NCBI GenBank assembly: GCA_025738555.1
Contig: JAOVFP010000011.1
Location: 1,240,001 to 1,304,000, forward strand
Length of the DNA stretch: 64,000 bases
Origin: Cyathus striatus
Taxonomy: Eukaryota > Basidiomycota > Agaricomycetes > Agaricales > Nidulariaceae
Direction: 5' to 3'
Under the pieces are notes generated by a model, which was not told where the DNA came from, did not search any database, and worked only from the letters and a program-made list of their open reading frames with translations. The position numbers and the translations under genes are program-made. Positions 22,879 to 33,773 of this stretch are shown here, piece by piece. How positions within the stretch are numbered: the first letter of the stretch is position 1; each line of letters starts with the position of its first letter.

Positions 22879-25687
22879 AATACATGTAACTTTGAATAGC
22901 TGAATAAGTGACATACCGATGTCTCTTTCGCCGATTTTCCCAGTCACAAACTTCCATTCACCCGTGGATTCGTACGTGCGTGAGCGTTCGATTCCTATCG
23001 TAAAGTCAGCTTGTTCCTTCCGATCCAAAAAAATAGGACGAATCTATGCACTAACACACATTATATCCACAAGGCGCTCTTCTAAGTATGGAAAGTCGGA
23101 CAACCACGCTCGACTACGTCACAATAATTGAGCTCCGACTTTCGGCACAGGGACTTGCCGCTGATCCTCGGTTCGTGTTTTCGGTTCAATATTAGTGTCA
23201 TTAATTTCGGTCTTTCAGCTTTAAATCCAGGGTCTATGTTCTCCATGACCGATATAGAGCCATGGTTTAAAAATATATAATAATGTTCCGTAAGTTGTTT
23301 AATCCCCTTCGTTACATAGTACTTGTATAGAACTTCACTACTTGGTATATAATTAGTAAACGAAACCCTATAAAGCATCAATCAGCATTGGAACAACAGC
23401 TATATATATTATTAGTAAGTAGGTACCTATTGGTGCATAAGCCAATCTTGCTGTGCAGCACGGTAAGGGTGTAGTAGAAGTGTATATGTCAATAAATAAT
23501 ACAATTACCTGTCCGTTGCTAGTATCTGACTAATGTAAGGGTGTTAGACGCGTTAAGGCCTAAACAAAGAATGTGTATACGAGTTGTCGAACGTCCGTTC
23601 GACTGAGAGGTCATAAGGTGATCAAAAGGGGGTGATTAGCGATGAGATAATGATGATGAAAACACAATAAGAGAGAAAACTTCGAGTTGAAGTTTAAACA
23701 CAGAGATTGGATGAAATTTTGAAAACAAAATGGTAGAACACCAGTCGAGAGCGCTGGCAATAGCCTGACTTTAATTAACGAGGAAAAGCTGGTAAAACGG
23801 AGATTAATTGTGTTTGGGGTCGTAGAATATTGCAGTAATTGGTAAGGTATGAAACATTAGGTGTAGCGATGAATTGGAGAGAAATTTTCGAAGAATGAAA
23901 TGGTAGCGTGCAGTACCGACGATCTTGGGTTCTTGGTGCGTAGTAGCGGCGTTCGGAGAGGATTTGGAGGCGTTAGTGTCGGAGGAAAGTGTGGGAGTGG
24001 ACAAGTGCGAGGGGGAGAGCAAACACGGATAGCGCGGTGCTGCATGTACAGTTAGATTTGATATTGTTATCTTCGCGATATCGGTCACGTGATTTGGGCA
24101 AATGCAGCTCGTAAAGTGGTGAGTTTTCAGCCTCCTGAGTGAATAGATAATGATATGGAGGCTTTTAATTTGATAAGAGAACAGTTCAGTCAGGGATTAC
24201 AAATCCAGTCAGAATAAGCACGTACCTTGATGATCTTGGGCTTGAGAGCTGGGGTTAAGTCCCACACCGCCAGCTAAATATGTAAATACATATTTATCAA
24301 GGGAATAAAGCATCAATACAATATTATAATAGATCAGAAGAGGATACAAATTATAACTGACTAAGGACAAGTAATGCTGGTACTGGAAGGATTTCCTTTG
24401 GATAAATAAAGACCAACATCTCTTGTAAAACAGCAAAAGATGGACACTGATGTGAAGACTAGTGACAATTGCAAGGTAGTAATACTGCACTGATTAGTGA
24501 GCATCTATAGATAGAGAAATCAATTGGGACAATATTAGCTAGGATTGATGAACAGGCACACATGCACACGGAGATAACACATGTCATAAAGCGCAGGAAC
24601 CGAGCACTCGGCACAGCTCTCTGGGAATAGTCATATGCATCTCGCATAGTATTGCATGTGGAATGCATCAGTGGGGACCTGGTATCTATGCGTACTGGAG
24701 TCATGGCCTGTCGTGGGTTGCTGGATAAGACAGGCACAGGTTGGGTTGTGGTATTGTCCAATAAACACATGTAGTTTATCAAAAATAGATATGATACATA
24801 CTTTATAGTTTGATCGTGTCACATAGTTATCATATATAAGTCTCAGTGTAGGAAGAGGAGAAAGCAAGTACCACACAACAGCAGTATTTCCATTCCCCAC
24901 AGACAGGGTAACACAGACAGACACAGACAATTGATTTAAGACATATTTTCTAGATAGATAAGCATGTATAGCGATTACAACATTAAAGTAACAATGTTCA
25001 CATAGCTGTAATCTACTATTTGAATATCATTTTATCTTTGAACAGTTAACACCTCGAATTTATAAGACTATTGTTAAGTTACAAATACAATTGCTCAGAC
25101 TAAAGTATTACTACAGTATATATTACTTCTAGTCTTGTAGTTTACTTGTATTCTAGCAGTAGCACCACCAATAACCAGTGCAATATGTTGAAAATCCACA
25201 GGAGATATTGGACACATGGCAATATTTATGCTCCAATAATTATTTTACCATTCTACTGCACCTTTTCACACTTAAAAACTTGGAACAAAAATAGCAGCTG
25301 TATTTAATACACACCTAGAGGTAACATTATACAACTTTCCAGCCTTCTACTACCACAGATTGAGTGAAGAGAACAAAATAAATGATGGCAGAGACTGTTA
25401 GCAGGAGAATACAGTATTGCTGAACCCCCAATCCATTAGTATTGAAGTTATCTTGCAGTTAGCAATTATGGGGTGTTGATTATTTGCCTAAAACACATTG
25501 AGTACCTTCAAGTACCTGTTACTATGTCCTGTTTAACCAAGAGCATAGAATAGTAACCACTGGGGATACTTGTCAGCAATTTGGGTGTATAATGAGTATC
25601 TGGTGGTCAGAGAGGATTGTGACAACTACATACAGAGTGTATCATGTATTCTACTAATATTAGGTAATGAAGACAGTATCAATATTT
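22879..25687. other. CpG-retaining then AT-rich region without a supported gene
   Basis: A minus-strand ORF at 23804-24088 and others at 24209-24930 have no recognisable domains. One inverted copy of the dispersed GGTTNAGTCCC block lies at 24228-24280. Confidence 0.3.
24228..24280. repeat. Dispersed repeat, single inverted block
   Basis: Reads GAGAGCTGGGGTTAAGTCCC followed by a CGCCAGC word, the reverse complement of the blocks at 19445 and 28811. Confidence 0.6.
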
Positions 25688-26853
25688 CAGTATATTGCAC
25701 TCCACGAGATCAGGTGGACTTCAGGTGGACTCTCTATGTGGACTCTACTGGACTCTACTGGACTACAGGTGAACTCTAGTAAACTTCAGGTGGACTTCAG
25801 GTGGACTTCAGTTAGAGCCAACTACCTGGACTCTACCTGGACTCCACTAAACTTGCTGTACTTAGACTCTATTGTCACAGTTGTAACATGTTTCCTACAG
25901 TCATCAAACTTATCACATATATGTAAAAGTGTGACATGTTGGAAAATGTTGGAAAAGCGTGACAAGTGTGTGAAAGTGTGACATGTTGGAAAATATTGGA
26001 AAAAGCGTGACATGTGTGGGAAAAGTGCGACATGTTTGGAAAATGTTGGAAAAAGTGTGACATGTGTGACAAGCGTGGGAAAAGTGTGACATGTTGGAAA
26101 AATGTCACATATCATGGTCATCACACTTGCTACACTTTTCCAACATGTCACACTTTCCCCACACTTGTCACACATGTCACGCTTTTTCCAACATTTTCCA
26201 ACATGTCACACTTTTCCAACATTTTCCAATATGTCACATTTTCACACATGTGTGACAAGTTTAATGACTGTAGGAAACATGTTACAACTGTAATAATAGA
26301 GTCTAGGTACAGCTTAGGCACTACACTTTTTCTAACATTTTCCAACATGTCACACTTTCACACTCAGCACCTGGTGTCACACCACTCATCACATAGTGTC
26401 ACACTCAACACTCTATGTCACACTCAGCACTTGGTATTACACTTAATACTCCATGTCACACTTGGCACTTGGTGTCACACTCAATACACTATCACACCAC
26501 TCAGCATATCATGTCACACTCAACACTGTCACACTACTCAGCTCTTAGTGTCACACTCAGCACTTGGTATCACACTCACCACCCATCATGTAGTGTCACT
26601 CTTGAAATGCAGTGTCACACTCAACAGTCCAGTATTCTACCTGAAGTCCAGTGGCTTAAATCAGTGATTTCCAGGTGATTTCCAGTAGTCCACCTGAAGT
26701 TCAGAACTGTACTGCACTGCACCTGAACTCAACCTGAACTGTACACAGAACAGCAGTACTCATAGTTCAGGTGGTGTTCAGTGAAGTCCAGGTAGAGTCC
26801 AGGTAGAGTTCAGGTGGACTTCATCTAATTTTGTGGAGGAGTGCAATGAACTC
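25688..26853. mobile_element. Palindrome-rich hAT-like non-autonomous element, copy 1
   Basis: Flanked by the 8-bp duplication CAATATTT (25680-25687, 26854-26861). Ends are CAGTATATTGCACTCC and, inverted, GAGTTCATTGCACTCC. Just inside both ends are many AGGTGGACTTCAGG-type motifs in opposite orientation. The core (about 25850-26310) is a large inverted repeat made of GTGACATGTTGG / CCAACATGTCAC words. No transposase. The 8-bp duplication and the termini suggest mobilisation by a hAT enzyme. Confidence 0.8.
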
Positions 26854-26861
26854 CAATATTT

Positions 26862-27888
26862 TATTCTGAGTGAGTTGGCCAAGGGGCAATGAGTTAAGGT
26901 AAAGTAGATGATATTCTTAGGTACTAACTTAGTATGTAAACTATATATGATATCTACTGTGTAAATATAACTGTGTTTGCATATAATTTATACTATGCTC
27001 AGAGAATATTCTAATTGCTTCTACCATACTGTGGGGTAAGTTCTATAACCAAAAAGAATTGAAATTGTAAGTAAAGTAAATAGGTAGTTGAATATCTTAG
27101 AAGATACATGATGGTATACTAAGTAGATATAATATACCAACAGCCAGAGTCATTCAACAGCATTTTTGTGTCAACACCACATTCGGATTCGAGTTACTGT
27201 CTGTTTCAGCCAATCTCACACATAAATAACAGTCGACACTCATTATATCAATGTTATTACAGTACCTAATAAAGTAACCTTGGTTATGCCACAGTGGAAC
27301 TTTGCAAAATAGTGCCATTGAAATAAGAAGCAAGAAGAAAAGAAAAAACATACACAGATCTCCTCTAACCCTCTCCAGGGTACATTCCAACACTTGGGCT
27401 TTGCATAGAGGGTATGTACACAGGTCTGCACAGAAAGTCCCTCCTGTCTTAAGTATGGTACAGGCCCTCTCACCATATCCAAACCACTGTATTGAACTGA
27501 CTCAATGCACTTACACATGCAAGTTGGATCACAAGCAATACTTGCACAAGTTCATCATTTAAGCTATGGATGTTTTGTTCTTGTGCTGCTGAGCTGGGAG
27601 TTGGGTTTCGAGCCTGACTAGGTGTAGCTGGTGGATTCCCTAAATATGGGGGAAGATTTAAGTGCAATGGGTGCATGTGAGGTGTCTGTACTGGGATTAG
27701 TAGTCTTGAGTAGTCATGACTGCAACACAAGTTTAGTAGTGATATATTAGTCTGGAAGCCAAACTGTCTAAAACAAGATCATGCTGGCGTCACATGACTG
27801 GCATGGGGTATCTCATCAATAGACAATCTGGTCAAACTCATTGATGTTTTGGTGTACTGTTCCTTACACATATCAGCTTCTCACTTAT
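26862..27888. other. No recognised feature
   Basis: AT-rich spacer with short ORFs lacking family resemblance. Confidence 0.3.
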
Positions 27889-27912
27889 CCTCCCTCCCTC
27901 CCTCCCTCCCTC
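27889..27912 (+). repeat. (CCCT)n microsatellite
   Basis: About six uninterrupted CCCT units. Confidence 0.9.
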
Positions 27913-28804
27913 CTCTCTCATCCATTCCTTTATCCCAGTATTCACCCAACTAGACTATTTCCCACTATTAAGAAAGCCTCAAAAATGTCTAGTAACACAA
28001 AGAAAGCCAAAAAGCAGTGCCAAAACAGACATATTGAAGCTAGCATGAATGCTATGTCCTCCGAACTCAAGATGGACTTGGTTACTGTCATGGAAAGGGT
28101 CTCAAGTAACAGGGAGGAGTACTCTCATGATGCTGATGTGCCAAATTTGTGATCTGTATTTAAATAGTACTAATATATATTGTAATACTCAAATAATCAT
28201 CGCAAACCACAGGCTTTAAGTTCAAGGGAGAGAAAACACAGATAATTTATAAACTAGTATAAAGGTAGGAAACTATAGATTAAATATTCTTTCTACTATG
28301 AAATTACTCGGTTCAAGTACTGTTCAGATTCGTTTCTATTCCAATTTATTACACTCCTAGAGTGGAAGAAGCCTAGGATTTCTCCTGGGATTGCTTGCTT
28401 CTCCTCCTCATTCCTGTCCTCCTTACAAATAAAACTGTACAGTACCTATATATGGAAAGGAACTACTCTAGACTACTATATATGACGACATAATGTTGTT
28501 TCCAACATATTGACCATGCGGGAGCAACAATACATGTGGAATTCCATGTGGTAGATCAAACAGCGGGATAATTTCGGAGTACAAGTACGAAGTCACATGA
28601 CTTTCTCCGGGCTGCGATTACCGCAGTAACCGGTTCGGAGATAACGGTTCTAATGCCTCGCGTTTGATCACGTGACGAGAACACGTGTAACGCGTTCCCT
28701 TAGATTTAATCAAGTACTGGGTGCATGTACATAGTCTTTTGGACATTAGTAATTAGATATTACACATCTTGTATTTAATTCCCTTAGTATATATCAAGTA
28801 GATA

Positions 28805-28930
28805 TTTCTGCTGGCAGCACGGGACTCAACCCCAGCTCTCAGATGTCCCATTCCCTGAATAGCATACTTGTTTATTACAAATATTATAGCTGGCAGCTTG
28901 GGACTCACCCCAGCTCTTGTACTCTAATGT
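28805..28930. repeat. Dispersed paired repeat, copy 2
   Basis: Two GCTGGCAGC-GGGACTCA blocks about 78 nt apart, the same arrangement as 19440-19570; the second again ends CCAGCTCTTGTACTC. Confidence 0.6.
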
Positions 28931-29115
28931 GTAATACTAATACTAAGTTCTAATATTATATGACAAATAAAGAGATTTAACCATTAAATATTTTAAGGTG
29001 TATCAATGCTGGTAGTGAAGGATGCTTGGTTGCTTCCCAGGAGGGTTCAAGGTATGTTCTACCAGTTAAGTCAGGTTAACCTGAACCTGACAACTTGCTT
29101 TCTTTGATTTTAGTG

Positions 29116-30502
29116 ATACTGATTCTACTGATGAGAAAACTGGAATGAGAACCTGAGCTCCTAGGAGGTCTTTAGCTACGAAGGTCTCAGAGGTTTTGCT
29201 GTTGCTTAAGGACACATATATTAGTCCTTTTGATATATTTACAGCAGTTTTAGATGATAGCAATGAACAATTTCAAGCTTACCACACCGAATTGTACAAG
29301 AATAGCAATAAAAATCTGTTCTCCATTCTTGATATCATTGCTTCAAACAAATCTGGTCAAGAAAAACTGCAGAAGTGGCTTACAAGTGCCACAGGTGTAG
29401 GGCTTTATGGGGAAATGATTGGAGAAGAAATGGATCTGCTTCATGACAAGTACAAGCTGAAAGGCCTGGGAGATATTACACCACAGTACATTGAGCATTG
29501 AGAAGCTGATACATTTGGTGAGGATGTGCTGTTTATGATGGGATTGCTTGCCAGGAGGAAGAGAATGTGAAGAAGAAACCTGACTAGGTATGTCTTTCAT
29601 ATTTGTTGGCAGGTTCCATCATCTATATCTGTCCTTGACAGGTTTGTAATGTGATTATGCATCAGCTTCTGTACCAGTGTTCCAGACACTGTCTTGGTTT
29701 TGGTGCTGAGTTTGGACTGTATCTATGGGCTACTGGCTCTGCATGCTCTACCATTGAAGTTGTGCATAGTTGTGGGTGTAACATTTCATATCAGTTGGCA
29801 TTAAACAATGTAAAGGCTCTTTCAACAGGGTGTATGGAGCTCGCCAAAGCTGTTGTTGCAGGGCCTCATGCTTTCTGCTATGATAATATTAATCTCAGCA
29901 CATCTATTCATGTTGAGCAGCATGGTTCATCTTCCACTCCAGGAAAGGTGACATCAGGCACACTCAGGATTCTTTACAAGCTTCTGAATGCAACACCAGT
30001 GACCATAGAACTTCAACCAATTTTGGACAGAATGTGCAACCCCATGTACTGTGGCCTTGATTTTGTGATGGACCTCACATTGACTGAGGAACAACTTGAC
30101 TCCATATCACATCAGTTCCAAGTACATATTATTAAAATTCTATTCAAGCATTGTGACAAACTAGACAAGCAATACTACTTATCAGAATTGTTGATGAAGC
30201 ATAAAGAATGTCATCCACTCCCACCTAGCCACTGTACTGAATTTTACCCTATCAGAGTGTCTACTCATGAAGAAGCATCAACAAAGGGAAATCTTCTCTA
30301 CCATGATGAGGTGTACTTACAAATGTTAGGCCAGACAGCAGAAGAGCTATCTAAGCAGGCTATCATTAGTATAAATGACCAGCTTATCAATGCTTGTATT
30401 CACTCTGGATGTTACATTTCAACCAGGCATGGGCTTTTCCATGCCACACTCAATATTTCATGGGTGATCCTTCATACTCATCAAGGGACAAACAGCAAAC
30501 AT
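29116..30502 (+). pseudogene. DUF6589-type gene, 5' segment (broken)
   Basis: After a GTATGT...TTTTAG intron (about 29062-29113) the frame reads an acidic start, then MRT, TGA, APRRSL and about 100 open residues (29196-29501). A second intron (about 29590-29641) leads to 29651, which carries the hallmark stretch of agaricomycete DUF6589 proteins: HQLLYQCSRHCLGFGAEFGL, then an AFCYDNINLSTS motif (about 29872-29907) and a tail to SK at 30494. The frame stops at a hAT insertion and resumes precisely at 41977. In-frame TGA codons occur where Arg is expected. The molecular function of DUF6589 is unknown to me. Its copy number and neighbours here suggest a repeat-borne gene. Confidence 0.7.
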
Positions 30503-30639
30503 TAGTGTTGGACCTAAGACCTAAGGGTTAAGTTAAGTTAAGACTTAAATACATATTAAGTTAACCCTTAGCTTCAAACTCATGTGATTCTAAGCCTTAA
30601 CTTAAGGCTTCAGTGTGATTATATATTAGATAATCAAGA

Positions 30640-31596
30640 TCATTGAATTTATTTTTTGATCATCCTTGCTGGACACCCTCACTACTTAATGCCTCCACTG
30701 AAGAGTCCATTATGGGACTACTATCTTGTTGGTTCAAAGCAGAATGTCTCTCATAATCATGCTCATTGTCTTGGTTGCATCCAGACACATTGCCCAGAAG
30801 ATGATATCATTGAAATAGATGATAATGGTAATGTAAAACTTCAATTGCAGTCCTGGGTTATAAAAGGTATGTGCTCAGGACTCCATTCATTAGCATGTTG
30901 TTAATTAACTTATATCTAACAATAGCTATTGCAGATGATGTTGGTGGTGTTCTTGGAGTTAAGGAGCCCATGATATCACATATTCTTGGAAAGGGCAGAA
31001 AGAATAGGTGCCTAAATGCATCTGGAGATGCATGTAGAGCTGGAGAACAGTTGAAGGGTGGTGTTGGGGTGGAGAAGAGAGTACATAGCAAGTGTGGGGG
31101 TGTTGTACCCAAAGCTAAGCAGAGCCACTTGAGGCTAGTCTGAAAAATTAACCTTCCCTTTAATGATGATGAAAAGGGGGCAATCAAGAAGCAATTTCTT
31201 TGTGCTACAGTATCTTCAAACCTTCCTTTCCATTGGATTGAAGACCCTGAAGTCATTGAACTCTTCCATCTGTTCTGAACAGCAGCTCACAAGGTCATCC
31301 CATCATGTGAACAGCTGTCAGGTTGCCTTCTTGATGCTGAGGATGAAGAAGTTCAAGAGAAAGTAAAGAAAGCACTTATTGGTTGATATGCCATGGTAGC
31401 TTTGGATGGTTGGAAGGATGATTCATGAAACTCTATTAGTGGTGTCAATCTGTCTGTTGGTGGAAAGGTGAGATGATATAGTTTGTCACAATGAATTGAT
31501 GTCTAATACCTTACAGACCTTATTTTATCCACTGTGCACAAGAAAGATGGAGAATTGATGTGTAGATACTTTGAAAAGATGGTTGATGATGCTGAG
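30640..31596 (+). pseudogene. hAT transposase, N-terminal half (broken)
   Basis: The frame opens with a BED-type zinc-finger region: SPLWDYYLVGSKQNVSHNHA followed by HCLGC, with the W and the C-x-x-C in place. After an intron (about 30869-30934) and a frame change comes an RNase-H-like part with VALDGWKDDS and SISGVNLSV (31390-31465), where the WD region of the catalytic core would lie. In-frame TGA at 31384-31386 (LIG-stop-YAM) and near 31277 and 31426 replace likely arginines. The gene is cut at 31596 by the chromovirus and continues at 39416. Confidence 0.75.
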
Positions 31597-31601
31597 GATA
31601 C

Positions 31602-31975
31602 TGTTAGTGACAGATGAGCAAAATACTCGAAGCTGAACTTAAACACTTAAAATGGAATAAGAAGTGAGTCTTATTACTAGTCTGGAATAAACTAGCACAA
31701 GAATAGAGAACTACTGACTAGAAAGACTGTATTTATATAATAATCCATGAGGGAATCACATGTACTACTACCTACACTACAACACATGTTAACTGTGCTT
31801 CTACATTAAGAACTCATGTTGTATGTATGGCTGAACTGTGCAACTGTGCCCACAGTGATCATGAGTAATGTATGTTGATATGCATGGTGTCCGCATTGTA
31901 GGTCATGTGACTAATCACATGACATAGATAAGATGAGATTAGATAAAAGATTAGATAAACAACGAAATCCTAACA
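31602..31975 (-). repeat. 3' LTR of the chromovirus
   Basis: 374 bp, TGTTAGTGACAGATGAGCAA at one end and GAAATCCTAACA at the other. It is 26 bp longer than its partner because of one indel near 31752-31780. Confidence 0.95.
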
Positions 31976-31990
31976 TTACCCCCTCCTTTA
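31976..31990 (-). other. Polypurine tract of the chromovirus
   Basis: Minus strand reads AAAGGAGGGGGTAA immediately before the TGTTAG start of the 3' LTR, where plus-strand synthesis would be primed. Confidence 0.7.
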
Positions 31991-32191
31991 AGAGTTGTGT
32001 CCTCATGACATTTCAATTGATTCTTCTTGTCATTGGAGTTGTTCGTGAATTCAAAGAATAATTCAAGGTATATAATGACTAAGTATGAATACGGCCATGC
32101 AGAGGATGAAGATTACAATGACGTAGATGAGGAGAGTGATATTGTTAGAGAGCATATTTTAATAATTATGAACAATGAAGTTTCTTCATAT

Positions 32192-32437
32192 TTATACATT
32201 TGGACATTCCGGATTTTCCTGATGAAATTTATTTAATAAACTTTTAGATCCGGTTAATGATATAATCAGCTCCCATGTACAGTGATCATATGAATAGCCT
32301 TTCTTCCAGTTTATTTTCCATGCTAGAATTGCTTCTACTTCATATTGTTCCTGATCATCAACAAGTATAGCTGGTGGTGGCTTTGGTTTCTGTTGTGATT
32401 TGTATTGTGAAGGTACATGTTTTGTAAGAAGTTGCAT
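32192..32437 (-). pseudogene. Chromodomain at the Pol C-terminus
   Basis: Residues YEVEAILAWKINWKKGYSYD then a C-T-W-E run match the chromodomain pattern (Y-E-V-E-x-I, G-Y, W-E), placed after the integrase, as in chromoviruses. The usual aromatic-cage segment is shortened. Such domains steer integration to methylated-histone chromatin. In this copy it is separated from integrase by a TGA and frameshifts. Confidence 0.75.
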
Positions 32438-32530
32438 GTTAAATACCAGATGTTTTCGGTTCCATACTTTCAGTAATTGAATTTCATATGAAGCTAGACC
32501 AATTTTCTTTATTACTTTAAAAGGTCCGTA

Positions 32531-33773
32531 TCATTTGTCATCCAATTTAGCGACTGGTCGATCGGATTTAATATTAATTTCTTCTACATAAACAAGATCA
32601 CCAGGTTTATATTCAGGCGATTCATTTCTATTTCTATCATATCCTCGTTTCATTGCTTTGTTCAATAGAGTAAGAGCTGCCTTCACATTTTCTCTGGCTT
32701 TTGTTATTGTAGTGATAAATTCTTCTACACCAATAACACAAGATGTTCTGTTTGGTCTAATTCCACCATAAGAATGATGCCCATACATTAAGTAAAATGG
32801 GGTATATCCTGTTGCTCTATGTATGGTGTTATTATAATTGAATTCCGTTACTGCTATTTTGTCAACCCAGTCATCTTGGTCGTAGTTTACATAAATCCTA
32901 AGATATTGTTCTATCTCTTGATTTACATGTTCTACTTGTCCATTTGTTTGTGGTCTATATGCAGTTGACAGGTTCATTTTAACACCTAATTGTTTTGTGA
33001 ATTCCTTTGTGAAATCAGATGCAAATTGTGATCCTCTGTCACTAATGACTCGTTGTGGCATTCTGAAGTTCTTAAATACTTTTCTAAATATAACTCAGCA
33101 ACTCCTGGACTATCAATTTCTTTATTACATGGAATAAAGGCTGCCATTTTAGTAAATTGATCGACTACTACCATTAAGAAGTCAAATCCTTGGGAATACG
33201 GAAGTGGTCTGACAAAATCAATTGATATTGTATGCCATGGTCCTTCAGGAATACTATTAGGATTTAATAATCTGATTGGTTTTGATTGATGAATGTTTGT
33301 CCTTTGACATGCTTCACATCCAGATACATATTTTATTATATCAGATCTTATCCTGGGCCACCAGTAATCTCTTGTAATTAATTTCTGAGTTTTATATTCT
33401 CCATGGTGTCCTAATATTGCTGAATTGTGACATAATTTAATTATCCTTTCTCTGAGTTTAGCATTTTTAGGAATATAAATTCGATTTTTCCAGGTAATGA
33501 CTCCTTTGGGTGATTCTGACCAATCTTTAGTTTTAAGGTTTAGCATTTTTATGACTTTTTGTCTCAATTCTTTCTGGATTTTCGAACTTGTTCCATGATA
33601 TCTTCGTCTTCACCATGAACTTCATATGTTTGTCTGAAATGTTCTGGTTTAAGAAGAACAATATCTTCATTATCATGTTCTCCTTGTTCGTGTCCTGCTC
33701 TTCGAGATAATAAATCTGCCTTGGTCATTTGACTCCCTGGTTTATGATGTAACATATAGTGAAATTCTGACAA
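32531..33773 (-). pseudogene. Integrase of the chromovirus (broken)
   Basis: HHCC zinc domain: LCHNSAILGHHG then C-E-A-C (33567-33290). Core: first Asp in ISIDFVRPLP (about 33220), second in SDRGSQFAS (about 33020), Glu in GQVEHVNQEI (about 32925), with the family's usual Arg after the Glu now His. A frameshift near 33090 splits the core, and a TGA at 32531-32533 ends it (LDDK-stop-YG). This enzyme inserts the cDNA; this copy cannot make one protein. Confidence 0.85.

Noticed and set aside
25822..26667. Long ORFs rich in His, Phe, Cys and Thr on both strands
   Set aside because: They are translations of the inverted GTGACATGTTGG repeats of the short hAT-like element, open on several frames at once.
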